Positions 25,787 through 34,687 of a DNA stretch of 64,000 bases are shown one piece after another. Positions within the stretch are counted from its first letter, which is position 1, and each line of letters opens with the position of its first letter. The translations under genes were made by a program, and so were the position numbers. This DNA comes from Streptomyces spongiicola (GTDB lineage Bacteria; Actinomycetota; Actinomycetes; Streptomycetales; Streptomycetaceae): assembly GCF_003122365.1 (NCBI RefSeq), contig NZ_CP029254.1, forward strand, positions 1,627,001 to 1,691,000, given 5' to 3'. The notes beneath the pieces were generated by a model. That model was not told where the DNA came from. It searched no databases and was given only the letters and a program-made list of their open reading frames with translations.

Positions 25787-26167
25787 TCAGCAGAGCGTCC
25801 AGCCGGTCGAGGCGCGCTTCCCGGCGACGGCCCCCGACACCCGGACGCAGCGGTTGAGGGCGTACACGGTGACGGGGCCCGCCTGCCGGGTGAATCGTCC
25901 GCTGTCGACGGACGCGCGACCGCCGCGCGGCTGGAGGGACACCGACATCGGCCGTACGGTGCCGGGCCGCTTGGCGACGGTGAGGGCGCAGACGTACTGC
26001 CGCTTCTTGTAGACCCGCAGTTCCCCCGTGGCGAACCCGACCGTCTTCGCGGGACGGCCGAAGCAGACGGATGCGGCCTCCGCCCGCTGGCCCCCCGGTC
26101 CCGCGAGCGACATCGCGCCGACGACCATGAGCACAGCGAGCACTCGCCTCACCAGCTTCCCGAACAC
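25787..26167 (-). CDS. Small secreted cysteine-containing protein of unknown function
   Basis: 126 residues. The GTG at 26167 has GGAGGG about seven bases upstream. A longer frame to 26323 only reads through a tandem repeat. The signal peptide LVRRVLAVLMVVGAMSLAGP is cleaved near AEA-ASV. The mature 95 residues contain four cysteines (SVCFG, YVCAL, NRCVR, the final TLC), probably two disulfides, and alternate hydrophobic and basic residues like a beta-rich domain. No family is recognised. A tandem repeat lies immediately upstream of the ribosome site. Confidence 0.75.
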   Translation of the reverse strand: MFGKLVRRVLAVLMVVGAMSLAGPGGQRAEAASVCFGRPAKTVGFATGELRVYKKRQYVCALTVAKRPGTVRPMSVSLQPRGGRASVDSGRFTRQAGPVTVYALNRCVRVSGAVAGKRASTGWTLC

Positions 26168-26191
26168 ACCTGCCCCCTCCCGCACCGAGCC

Positions 26192-26239
26192 GTACTGACT
26201 GACGTACTGACTGACGTACTGACTGACGTACTGACTGAC
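26192..26239. repeat. Four exact copies of a 12-bp repeat upstream of a secreted-protein gene
   Basis: GTACTGACTGAC is repeated four times without change, ending 24 bases before the GTG start of the minus-strand gene at 26167. It therefore lies in the leader or core promoter. Confidence 0.95.
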
Positions 26240-26339
26240 GACGCGACCGGGGCCCGGAGGGTTGCCCGCCGGGGCCCGGGAGGGCGGGATGGGCCCCAGC
26301 CAAGGTGAGCCCCAAAGCCGCAATCAGCGGATCTTGAAC

Positions 26340-27015
26340 GGGGAACGTAGCCGATCAGGTGGGCTTTCGATATCCACCTGCTGGCGCCGGTGCGGGTCAG
26401 TAACCCCCGGCCGGGCTGCGGCTGTCTGCTCGTCGTGCTCGCGCAGCATGCGCATGATGGTTGCGGGTGAGGGGTGCTGACCCTCCTGGCGCGCCGGTGG
26501 TGATGACGAGGCGTTTGGCGATGTCGCGCAGGTGGAGGGCCATAGACAGCATGACCTCGTCGGTGACGCCTGCGCCGCCGATGGTCTTGCCGCGTTCGCG
26601 GGCGGATGCGTGGCCTTCTAGAGAAGGTCGGGGATGTAGCCGCGTTCAGTACCGGACAAGGCGGCCAGCACCGTGAACACGACACCAGAGGGGTCGTACG
26701 AGCCCTGGAGTTCGCCGGTGAGGAACTCCAGACCGACGTCGCTTGCCTTCAGCTCCTCGCCGAGCATGGCCAGTTCGATGCCGCGACCTTGACGTTTGTG
26801 TTCGTGGACGACGAGGGTGACGGCGACGCCGGAGGAGCGGAGCTCTCCGGCGAGCTTCACGGCGACCTCCGGTTCGGGCCGCTTGGTAGCACGGGTGGAG
26901 ATCTTCTCCGAGAAGACCCGTGTCACCCCGGCCACGGCGAGGGAGTCCAGCTGCGCGTCCAGGGACTGCCGGGCGGTCGCGGCACGGGCGTAGCCGAGAC
27001 GTACCTGCCCGACCG
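26340..27015 (-). pseudogene. Serine recombinase (resolvase) with frameshifts
   Basis: From about 27015 the frame reads VRLGYARAATARQSLDAQLD, GVTRVFSEKISTRATKRPE, LVVHEHKRQGRGIELAMLGE and GVVFTVLAALSGTERGYI: the catalytic domain of a Tn3-type resolvase, though the usual Ser lies in an ARAATA variant with Ala in its place. A TAG follows near 26620. The DNA-binding end continues in shifted frames (HASARERGKTIGGAGV, then EGQHPSPATIMRMLREHDE) to about 26400. Multiple lesions and the altered active-site segment mean it is dead. Confidence 0.75.
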
Positions 27016-27469
27016 GCTCACCGCCGCCCCTGACGGACCGGGGCAGCTCGATCCACGCCGCCCCCGGTTTCCGTACGGGCGGGGTCGGCACGTTCAGCAC
27101 CTTGGCGAGTTGGGGCACGAGCCGGAAGCGGGCGGTGCGGTAAGGGATGGCCACCTTGCCTTCGCCTGTCCGGCATGGAGTGCTGGGCGGAACCGTGGGT
27201 GCAGGTCGAGATGCTGTCGGGCACGAATGTACTTGTTCAGGTGCCGGGCGGTGACTCGCCCCAAGTCGGGCACCGCTGCCGGTCGCGTCCCGCGAGGTGG
27301 TGTAAGCGATCATGCGCCTCGTCGTCCGGCACCCAACTAGCGATGATCTCCATGCCCGGCGCGGTACGCGAAGTAGCCCGGTCAGGCGCCGGGAGTGCCC
27401 CAACCGGCCGAAGTGCTCGGCGTGATGTGCGAGTGCCGGTCCCCTCATCGGCTACACCACCCGGCGGGA
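27016..27469. other. Decayed DNA between resolvase and transposase remnants
   Basis: The minus-strand frame VAIPYRTARFRLVPQLAKVL then PPVRKPGAAWIELPRSV (about 27010-27160) looks protein-like but I cannot name it. The rest is broken in all frames. It is probably internal DNA of the same transposon. Confidence 0.4.
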
Positions 27470-27680
27470 CGCCATCCCGCTGCCCGTCCGAGGATGACAG
27501 CGCGCCAGAGCCGAACATGGTCGTCATCGGCAGTCTGTGGTGGTAGTTGTCCAGCACGATGTCCGCCCGGGGCAGTCAGCTCGTAGAGCGCATCTGCACG
27601 ACTGCGAAGGCAGCGGCGTTCTCGTTCAGCCCCACTCTGGCTCAGGTTGATCATCTGCTGACCACTCAGCAGCACGCGTA
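27470..27680 (-). pseudogene. Tn3-family transposase fragment
   Basis: The minus strand encodes NLSQSGAERERR...ALYELTA and, after one extra C near 27572, ADIVLDNYHHRLPMTTMFGS and GALSSSDGQR. The last motif is diagnostic of Tn3-family transposases. Only about 70 residues survive. Together with the resolvase remnant it shows an old Tn3-type transposon. Confidence 0.75.
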
Positions 27681-27681
27681 A

Positions 27682-27726
27682 CATGCCCCCGAAGGGGCCC
27701 GCGCACCGCGGCCCTTCGGGGGCATG
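27682..27726. terminator. Strong 15-bp hairpin upstream of the exporter operon
   Basis: CATGCCCCCGAAGGG (27682-27696) and CCCTTCGGGGGCATG (27712-27726) are perfect complements with a 15-base loop. It insulates the exporter operon from upstream transcription, or is a relic of the transposon. Confidence 0.7.
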
Positions 27727-27778
27727 CGCGCTTTCCGTCATTCGGCCGGTCGATTTCCCATAGTCTCGTAGGACACGC

Positions 27779-29869
27779 ATGCTGCATCGTGGCGTCAAGT
27801 TCGCCCACGCCGCCATCCTGGCGTTCTCCGCCCTGTTCTCCTTCCTGTTCCTCAGGAGCTTCGAAGATCAGTGGACCCTCGGCTACGACGCGGTCGTCCA
27901 GGTCACCGAGTCGCGGGACACCAGTACCGGCCGCGCCATCGAACAAGCCATCGAATCGTTCGCCCGCGACCACGGTGTCACCGTGGGCCGCCAAGAACTC
28001 GACCTGGAACACCCCGATCGCAGCCGCGACCTCTACCTGACCCCGGTCGGCCCCCGCTCCGACTGGCTCGAGGACGGCTACCCCGCGTTCAGCCCCGGCC
28101 AAGCCACCACGACCCGGCCGTTCTCCGAGGTCTCCGACCGCGACCCGCGCGGCCTGTACTACCTCTTCGGCGATCCCGACGCCGTCCGGCCCTTCCTCGA
28201 ACTGCTGCAGCAGCACGGCCTCACCGCATCGCACCCCGAGCCGACCTCCCCCGACCAGCTCTCCTACACCTACAGCGGCAGCGCCCTGGCCGGCTCACTC
28301 GTCGTCGTCGCCCTCGTCTGCGTCACCATGACCGGCGCCGGCGTCCTGCTCAACGCCAAAGCCTACGGAGTGCTGCGTCTGCAGGGCATGTCCCTGCCCG
28401 CGATCCTCGCCCGCGACCTGCGCCGGCTCAGCCGCTTCTGGACTGCCGCCCTCGGGGTCGTGGCGGTCGTGGCGACCGCCCTGCTGAACTGGTACAACCA
28501 CCTCGCCTGGTTCGTTCTGTTCGCCCTCGTCACGGCCGCAACGGCGTTCGCGTTCACAGCACTTGTCCTCGTCACCCATGCCGCGATGCTCACCCTGACT
28601 GCGCGCACCGGTATCCTGTCCGCCCTCAAGGGCGAGATACCCGCCCGCTCCACCGCAGCCGCCGCCTACCTCGTGCGCGTGCCCGCCCTCCTGCTCGCCC
28701 TCGGTATCGCCGCCTCGGTCCTGCAGGCCGGACAGGACCTCGCCCGGCGCGAAGACAATCTCAACGTGTACGAAAAGGCGGGCGACGCCTCCACCATCCG
28801 CCTCAACGGCTACCTCGGTGCCCCCGACTCGCTGAAGAAGCTGGAGGCGAAGGTCGGCCCCTGGCTGCGTCAGGCCGATGCCGACGGCCAGATCGTTCTC
28901 GCCGGCCACAAGGACCCCGCACGCTCCCGTGACGCCCAGGGCATCCCCGCCGACGACCTGATGGTGGCCAACGAGACGTTCCTCGAGCAGCAGAAGATCC
29001 TCGCCCCGAACGGCCGCCGCCACCCTGCCACCACCGGTGGCGACGGCCGCATCCTGCTCATGGTTCCGCAACACCTCGCCGCTCATGCCGACAAGCTGAC
29101 AAACCTGGTGCCCGGCCTGGTCAGCCCCTCCAACCCGGACCAGATCTCAGCCGAGCAGATCGACGTAAAGACCACCGCAGGCAGCCAGGAGATCTTCACC
29201 TACAACGCCCGCGGTACTCGCGAGGCCGGACAGGACCAGCTCTCGGACGAGTCCTTCCTCACCGACCCGGTCATCATCGTCGTCCCCAACGGTACCGACT
29301 ACATCAGCGACAAGGGCTACACCGCCTACGCCTCGCAGCGCAGCATCGTCTTCCCCGACCCGGCCGACATCACCGCCGACATCGACGCCCACCACCTGCG
29401 CAACGAGGTTGTCGGCATCAGCCCCATCGCCGCCGACGCCACCCAGGCCATCCGCGACATCACCGCGGACTTCCGGCTGCGACTGTTCAACCTGGCATTC
29501 GCCCTCATGGTCCTGCTCGTCACCGGCGTCGGCGTCGTCATCGTCCACACGCGCAGAAACGCCCAACGAATCTTCGCCTGGCACATCCACGGCTGGACCT
29601 TCGCCACCATCCACCGCACCCTACTGGCCGCCGAGGCTGCGATCGCCGCCCTGCTCGTCTCCTGGCTCCCCTACCAGGTCCACCAATGGAATCAAGGCCT
29701 CGAGCAGTACAAGACCATGGGCATCCCTGCTCCCCGCGACCCGATGACGATCACCGGCCAGGACATGACCGTCATCACCGGCCTTGTCGCTGTCGAGATC
29801 GCAACCGCCCTCGCCGTTCTGACCTTCTTCCACCGCCGCATCGTCAAGGAAGGATCGACCGAAGCGTGA
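27779..29869 (+). CDS. Bacteriocin-associated (DUF1430-like) FtsX-type ABC permease
   Basis: 696 residues. An N-terminal membrane segment (AAILAFSALFSFLFL) is followed by a roughly 150-residue extracellular domain. Three or four helices follow: SLVVVALVCVTMTGAGVLL near 180, ALGVVAVVATALLNW near 225, FVLFALVTAATAFAFTALVL near 245, ALLLALGIAASVL near 305. Then comes a second large outer domain, and finally NLAFALMVLLVTGVGVVIV near 570 and two more helices. The layout is that of MacB/FtsX-like permeases linked to lactococcin-972-type bacteriocin exporters. Its stop overlaps the ATPase start (GTGA), and the two form one exporter. AGGA lies six bases before the ATG; TAGTCT at about 27764 may be a -10 box. 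Confidence 0.85.
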   Translation: MLHRGVKFAHAAILAFSALFSFLFLRSFEDQWTLGYDAVVQVTESRDTSTGRAIEQAIESFARDHGVTVGRQELDLEHPDRSRDLYLTPVGPRSDWLEDGYPAFSPGQATTTRPFSEVSDRDPRGLYYLFGDPDAVRPFLELLQQHGLTASHPEPTSPDQLSYTYSGSALAGSLVVVALVCVTMTGAGVLLNAKAYGVLRLQGMSLPAILARDLRRLSRFWTAALGVVAVVATALLNWYNHLAWFVLFALVTAATAFAFTALVLVTHAAMLTLTARTGILSALKGEIPARSTAAAAYLVRVPALLLALGIAASVLQAGQDLARREDNLNVYEKAGDASTIRLNGYLGAPDSLKKLEAKVGPWLRQADADGQIVLAGHKDPARSRDAQGIPADDLMVANETFLEQQKILAPNGRRHPATTGGDGRILLMVPQHLAAHADKLTNLVPGLVSPSNPDQISAEQIDVKTTAGSQEIFTYNARGTREAGQDQLSDESFLTDPVIIVVPNGTDYISDKGYTAYASQRSIVFPDPADITADIDAHHLRNEVVGISPIAADATQAIRDITADFRLRLFNLAFALMVLLVTGVGVVIVHTRRNAQRIFAWHIHGWTFATIHRTLLAAEAAIAALLVSWLPYQVHQWNQGLEQYKTMGIPAPRDPMTITGQDMTVITGLVAVEIATALAVLTFFHRRIVKEGSTEA

Positions 29870-30537
29870 TCGACCTGAACGGGCTGTCCAAGTCCTTCGG
29901 CCCCCGCACTCTCTGGCAGGACCTGACCTTCACCATCGAGGCCGGCCGGATGCTCGCGCTGACGGGCCCCAGCGGATCCGGCAAATCCACCCTCCTCAAC
30001 TGCCTCGGCCTCCTCGACACCCCCACCACCGGCACCATGCGCCACCAAGGTCAGGACATCACCAGACTCAGCCCACGCAAGGCCCGCTTCTATCGACGCG
30101 ACACCCTCGGCTACCTCTTCCAGAACTACGCCCTGATCGACAATGCCACCATCGCCGACAACCTCAGCGTCGCCGTCAAGCCCGTCCGCACCAACCGCCG
30201 ATCCCGTCCCACCCTCGCCCAGGCACTGCACCAAGTCGGACTCGCCGGTCGCGAAAACGACATCGTCCACCGCCTCTCCGGCGGCGAACAGCAACGCGTC
30301 GCCCTCGCCCGCCTCATCGTCAAACAACCCGCCCTCGTCCTGGCCGACGAGCCCACCGGCGCCCTCGACCTCGACAACACCCACATGGTCATTGCCACCC
30401 TGCGCGCCCTGGCCGACACCGGCTGCGCCGTGGTGATCGCCACCCACGACCCCACCGTCAGGGACCTGTGCGACAGCGTCCTGCAGGTGGGAACCACCAC
30501 CCACCCCAACCCGGTCAAGGAGATCACCGCCGCATGA
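29866..30537 (+). CDS. ABC exporter ATPase, lactococcin-972 group type
   Basis: 223 residues, full length for a LolD/MacB-type ATPase. The GTG at 29866 overlaps the permease stop, with AAGGAAGG upstream. Motifs are Walker A LTGPSGSGKSTLLNCLG, the Q-loop TLGYLFQNYALIDNATIADN, signature HRLSGGEQQRVALAR, Walker B LVLADEPTGALD and the switch VVIATHDPTV. The Q-loop sequence YLFQNYALIDNATIADNL is the hallmark of ATPases in putative bacteriocin export/immunity operons. It powers the adjacent permease and is coupled to the small peptide gene downstream (ATGA overlap). Confidence 0.92.
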   Translation: MIDLNGLSKSFGPRTLWQDLTFTIEAGRMLALTGPSGSGKSTLLNCLGLLDTPTTGTMRHQGQDITRLSPRKARFYRRDTLGYLFQNYALIDNATIADNLSVAVKPVRTNRRSRPTLAQALHQVGLAGRENDIVHRLSGGEQQRVALARLIVKQPALVLADEPTGALDLDNTHMVIATLRALADTGCAVVIATHDPTVRDLCDSVLQVGTTTHPNPVKEITAA

Positions 30538-30653
30538 ACCCCCGTCTCACCTGGTCTCTCGCAGGCATCGTCGCTGTAGCCGCCGTCGTCTTCCTCGTCT
30601 ACGGCACCCACGCGCTGACGATCATCCAGCGCGTCGCCCTCCGGGTGTTCTGA
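30534..30653 (+). CDS. 39-residue single-pass membrane peptide, last gene of the exporter operon
   Basis: The ATG at 30534 overlaps the ATPase stop by four bases. The product MNPRLTWSLAGIVAVAAVVF then LVYGTHALTIIQRVALRVF has one hydrophobic helix (residues 7-27) and a short amphipathic C-terminus. There is no leader motif or cleavage site, so it is more likely a membrane subunit of the exporter (compare the tiny partners of some peptide-resistance ABC transporters) than the exported substrate. Position and coupling are seen; function is inferred. Confidence 0.7.
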   Translation: MNPRLTWSLAGIVAVAAVVFLVYGTHALTIIQRVALRVF

Positions 30654-30765
30654 CCAGTCCCTGGTAGGTGGGGGGGCTGGTGCGGTGGCTAACGCTCCGT
30701 TTCCAGTCCCTGCCGCTTCAAAGTGGATGCAGCTTGCTCCAGGGGACTCGGAAGCGGGCCGCTGC

Positions 30766-30890
30766 GGGCTCACGTCCCGGCCGCGCGGGCTCACGTCCCG
30801 GCCGCGCGGGCTCACGTCCCGGCCGCGCGGGCTCACGTCCCGGCCGCGCGGGCTCACGTCCCGGCCGCGCGGGCTCACGTCCGGGCCGCG
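30766..30890. repeat. Six copies of a 21-bp unit overlapping an ABC gene's stop codon
   Basis: Units starting GGGCTCACGTCCCGGCCG repeat every 21 bases at 30766, 30787, 30808, 30829, 30850 and 30871. The last copy is altered and contains the stop codon (minus strand) of the ABC transporter gene. The rest lies in its 3' untranslated region. Confidence 0.95.
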
Positions 30891-33800
30891 GCCGGCTCCT
30901 CCTCGCCGATGAAGGTCCGCCACAACTCGGCGTACCGCCCGCCCCGCCGGAGCAGTTGGTCGTGCGTGCCGTCCTCGACCACCCTGCCGTGCGCCATGAC
31001 GACCACGCGGTCCGCGCGGGCCGCGGTGGTGAGGCGGTGCGCGACCACCAGGGTGGTGCGCCGCCCGGTCAGCCGGTCGGTGGCCTGGTTCACCTGCGCC
31101 TCGGTGGCCAGGTCGAGCGCGGCGGTCGCCTCGTCGAGCAGCAGCACGTCCGGATCGACCAGTTCGGCCCGGGCCAGGGCGATGAGCTGGCGCTGGCCGG
31201 CGGACAGGTTGCGGCCGCGCTCCGCGACCTCGTGGAGATAGCCGCCCTCCAGCGTGGCGATCATCTCGTGCGCGCCGACCGCACGGGCCGCGGCCTCCAC
31301 CTCCGCGTCACCCGCCCCGGGCCGCCCGTACGCGATGGCGTCCCGGACCGTGCCGGGGAAGAGGTACGCCTCCTGCGGCACGACACCGAGCCGGTGCCGG
31401 TAGGAGGTGAGGTCCAGGTCGCGCAGATCGGTGCCGTCGGCGGTCACCCGTCCGCTCGTCGGGTCGTAGAACCGCGCCACCAGCTTGACCAGGGTGGACT
31501 TGCCCGCGCCCGTCTCGCCGACGAACGCGACCGTCTGCCCGGCCGGGATCCGCAGGTCGACGCCGCTGAGCGCGCTGTCCCCGCCGTCGGCCCCGCCGCC
31601 GTACGCGAACGAGACGTTCTCGAAGGCGAGGTCACCGCGCAGCGAGGAAACCTCCAGCGGCTCGGTGGACTGCTTCGTCGACGTCGGCTCCCGCAGCAGC
31701 TCCTGGATCCGGCCGAGCGACACGGTGGCCTGCTGGTATCCGTCGAAGATCTGGGACAACTGCTGCACCGGGGCGAAGAACAGGTCGATGTAGAGCAGGT
31801 AGGCGACGAGCGCACCCACGGTGAGGGTGCCCGCCTCGATCCGGCCCGCGCCCACGATCAGGACGGCCGCCACAGCCACGGAGGACAGCAGCTGCACGAA
31901 GGGGAAGTACACGGAGATCAGCCACTGACCACGCACCCGCGCAGCACGGTAGCTCGCGCTGCGCTCGGCGAACCGCCGGCGGCCGGACCGCTCGCGCCCG
32001 AAGACCTGAAGGATGCGCAGCCCGCTCACCGACTCCTGCAGGTCGGCGTTGACGACACTGATCCGCTCCCGAGCCAGCTCGTACGCCTTCACCGACTGAC
32101 GGCGGAAGAAGTACGTGCCGACGATCAGGACGGGCAGCGTCGCGAAGACCACGAGGGCCAGCTGGAGGTCGAGCACGACCAGGGCGACCATGATGCCGAA
32201 GAAGGTGACGACGGAGACGAAGGCGGTGACCAGCCCCGTCTGCAGGAAGGTCGACAGCGCGTCCACGTCCGTGGTCATGCGCGTCATGATCCGGCCGGTG
32301 AGTTCGCGCTCGTAGTAGTCCAGACCCAGGCGCTGGAGCTGGGCGAAGATCTTGAGGCGCAGGGCGTAGAGGATCCGCTCACCCGTGCGTCCCGTCATCC
32401 GGGTGGCCCCGATCTGGCCGACCCACTGGACGAGGACGGTCAGCAGCGCCAGGGCGGAGGCGACCCAGACCGCGGACATCGCGGCCTGCTCGACACCGTC
32501 GTCGATGCCGTGCCGGATCAGCACCGGCAGCAGCAGGCCCATACCCGCGTCGACGGCCACCAGCAGCAGGCTGAGGAGCAGCGGCAGCCCGAAGCCGCGC
32601 AGCAGTCTGCGCAGGCCGTACCCGTCGTCCTCCGGGGTCACCGCCCGGACTTCGTCCACCTGCGGGGTGCCGTCCGCCGGAGGGAGCGCCGCGACCTGGG
32701 CGAGGAGTTCCGGCGTCGCACCGACCGCCTCGTCCTCTTCCTCCTCTTCCTTGCGGACCCACAGCGGGGGCGTGATGCCGCGCTCGGCGTCGAACTCGGC
32801 GTCCATCTCGGCCCGCAGGGTGCGGTCCTCCGGGATCTCGACCGGGAGGGTGTGGCCCGGGGAGACCCCGCCCATCTCGTCGGGGTCGGTGAGCAGCCGC
32901 CGGTACAGCGCGGATCGTGCCTGCAGTTCCTCATGGGTACCGATGTCGGCGAGCCGGCCGCCGTCGAGGACCGCGATGCGGTCGGCGAGGCCGAGGGTGG
33001 ACCGCCGGTGGGCGATCAGCAGGGTCGTACGCCCGGCCATCACTCCGCGCAGCGCCTCGTGGATCTCGTGCTCGACCCGGGCGTCGACGGCGGAGGTGGC
33101 GTCGTCGAGCAGCAGCAGCCGGGGGTCGGCGAGGATGGCGCGGGCGAGGGCGATCCGCTGCCGCTGGCCGCCTGAGAGGGTGAGGCCGTGTTCGCCGACC
33201 TTGGTGTCGTAACCGTCGGGCAGCTCGCTGATGAAACGGTCCGCCTGTGCCGTACGCGCGGCCTCGGCGATCTCCTCGTCCGTCGCGTCCGGTTTCCCGA
33301 AGGCGATGTTGGAGCGGACGGTGTCGGAGAACAGGAAGCTGTCCTCCGGTACCAGCCCGACGGCGGCCCGCAGTGACTCCAGGGTGAGTTCGCGTACGTC
33401 GTGACCGCCGACGAGGACCGCGCCGTGCGACACGTCGTAGAAGCGCGACAGCAGCAGCGAAACGGTCGACTTGCCGCTGCCCGAGGAGCCGACGACGGCG
33501 ACGGTTTCGCCGGACCGGATCTCCAGCGAGAAGCCGTCGAGGACGGGCCGGGTACCCTTCCCGCTCCCGTCTCCCTCTCCGTCTCCGTCTCCGTCTCCGT
33601 CTCCGCTCCCGTTTCTGCTTCCGCTCCCGTTTCCGTTTCCGTTTCCGTAGGAGAAACCGACATCGTCGAACTCGACGGTCGCCGGGGCGTCGGCCGGCAG
33701 CACCTTGGTGCCGTCCTTGATCGCCGGTTCGGTGTCGATCAGTTCCAGGACCCGCTCGACACCGGCCCGCGCCTGCTGGGCAACGGTCAGGACCATGGCC

Positions 33801-34687
33801 AGCATCCGCACGGGCCCCACGAGCTGGGCGAGGTAGGTGGAGAAGGCGACGAAGGTCCCGAGCGTGATCTGCCCGCGGGTGGCCAGCCAGCCGCCGGCCG
33901 CCAGCATCGCCACCTGGCCGAGCGCGGGCACGGCCTGCAGCGCGGGGGTGTAGGCCGCGTTCAGCCGGACCGTGCGCAGCCGGCCGGCGAAGAGCCTGCG
34001 GCTGACGTCCCGCAGCTTGCCGGTCTCCTGGTCCTCCTGGCCGAAACCCTTGACGACACGCACCCCGGACACGGCTCCGTCGACGACTCCGGCGACGGCG
34101 GCGGCCTGCTGCTGCGCGTACCAGGTGGCCGGATGGAGCCTGACCCGGCTGCGTCGGGCGATGAACCACAGAGCGGGGGCGACGGCCAGCGCGACGAGGG
34201 TGAGCAGCGGCGACAGCCAGGCCATGACGCCGAGGGAGACGAAGAAGAGCACGAAGTTCCCGATGGTCATCGGGAGCATGAAGAGCAGGCCCTGGATGAG
34301 CTGGAGGTCGCTGGTGGCGCGCCCGACGACCTGGCCGGTGGACAGCTCGTCCTGACGGCGCCCGTCGAGCCGGCTGATCGTCCGGAACATGTCGGTGCGG
34401 AGGTCGTGCTGAACGTCGAGGGCGAGCCGTCCGCCGTAGTAGCGGCGTACGTAGGTGAGCGCGTAGATGACGAGCGCAGCACCGATCAGCAGCCCGGTCC
34501 ACACGGACAGTGACCGTGAGTCACCGCCTATGACATCGTCGATCACGACCTTGATGATCAACGGCACGATGGCCATGACCGCCATGCCGGCGAGTGACGA
34601 GCCGAGTGCGAGCACGACGTTCCGCCGGTACCGCCAGGCGTAACCGGCCAGTCTCCGCGCCCACGATCGCTCTGCCGCCGCCGTCAC
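30875..34687 (-). CDS. Full-length (fused heterodimeric) ABC exporter, TM-NBD-TM-NBD
   Basis: 1270 residues. The GTG at 34687 (VTAAAERSWARRLAGYAW) has GGGAGG upstream. Each half has six helices plus an ATPase. NBD1 carries Walker A GSSGSGKST, LSGGQRQRIALARA and LLLLDDATSAVD, where Asp replaces the catalytic Glu. NBD2 carries GETGAGKST, NLSAGQRQLIALARA and VLLLDEATAALD with a normal Glu. NBD1 Walker B and the NBD2 signature form one degenerate ATP site, as in heterodimeric multidrug exporters such as TM287/288, here in one chain. A Gly-X repeat insert of about 30 residues lies at the NBD1 start. A linker with WVRKEEEEEDEA joins the halves. Substrate is unknown (drug or peptide). Confidence 0.93.
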   Translation of the reverse strand: MTAAAERSWARRLAGYAWRYRRNVVLALGSSLAGMAVMAIVPLIIKVVIDDVIGGDSRSLSVWTGLLIGAALVIYALTYVRRYYGGRLALDVQHDLRTDMFRTISRLDGRRQDELSTGQVVGRATSDLQLIQGLLFMLPMTIGNFVLFFVSLGVMAWLSPLLTLVALAVAPALWFIARRSRVRLHPATWYAQQQAAAVAGVVDGAVSGVRVVKGFGQEDQETGKLRDVSRRLFAGRLRTVRLNAAYTPALQAVPALGQVAMLAAGGWLATRGQITLGTFVAFSTYLAQLVGPVRMLAMVLTVAQQARAGVERVLELIDTEPAIKDGTKVLPADAPATVEFDDVGFSYGNGNGNGSGSRNGSGDGDGDGDGEGDGSGKGTRPVLDGFSLEIRSGETVAVVGSSGSGKSTVSLLLSRFYDVSHGAVLVGGHDVRELTLESLRAAVGLVPEDSFLFSDTVRSNIAFGKPDATDEEIAEAARTAQADRFISELPDGYDTKVGEHGLTLSGGQRQRIALARAILADPRLLLLDDATSAVDARVEHEIHEALRGVMAGRTTLLIAHRRSTLGLADRIAVLDGGRLADIGTHEELQARSALYRRLLTDPDEMGGVSPGHTLPVEIPEDRTLRAEMDAEFDAERGITPPLWVRKEEEEEDEAVGATPELLAQVAALPPADGTPQVDEVRAVTPEDDGYGLRRLLRGFGLPLLLSLLLVAVDAGMGLLLPVLIRHGIDDGVEQAAMSAVWVASALALLTVLVQWVGQIGATRMTGRTGERILYALRLKIFAQLQRLGLDYYERELTGRIMTRMTTDVDALSTFLQTGLVTAFVSVVTFFGIMVALVVLDLQLALVVFATLPVLIVGTYFFRRQSVKAYELARERISVVNADLQESVSGLRILQVFGRERSGRRRFAERSASYRAARVRGQWLISVYFPFVQLLSSVAVAAVLIVGAGRIEAGTLTVGALVAYLLYIDLFFAPVQQLSQIFDGYQQATVSLGRIQELLREPTSTKQSTEPLEVSSLRGDLAFENVSFAYGGGADGGDSALSGVDLRIPAGQTVAFVGETGAGKSTLVKLVARFYDPTSGRVTADGTDLRDLDLTSYRHRLGVVPQEAYLFPGTVRDAIAYGRPGAGDAEVEAAARAVGAHEMIATLEGGYLHEVAERGRNLSAGQRQLIALARAELVDPDVLLLDEATAALDLATEAQVNQATDRLTGRRTTLVVAHRLTTAARADRVVVMAHGRVVEDGTHDQLLRRGGRYAELWRTFIGEEEPAAART
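33561..33650. repeat. Hexanucleotide repeats inside ABC exporter NBD1
   Basis: CGTCTC and CGTTTC hexamers run in tandem (with CCCTCT/GCTTCC variants), encoding GNGNGNGSGS...GDGDGDGDGEGDG between the first strand of NBD1 and its Walker A region. Unit length keeps the frame. Confidence 0.9.

Noticed and set aside
27560..27778. Bacteriocin precursor gene upstream of the exporter
   Set aside because: All frames were read on both strands; only transposase remnants and a hairpin are found, with no signal peptide or Trp/Tyr-rich mature peptide.
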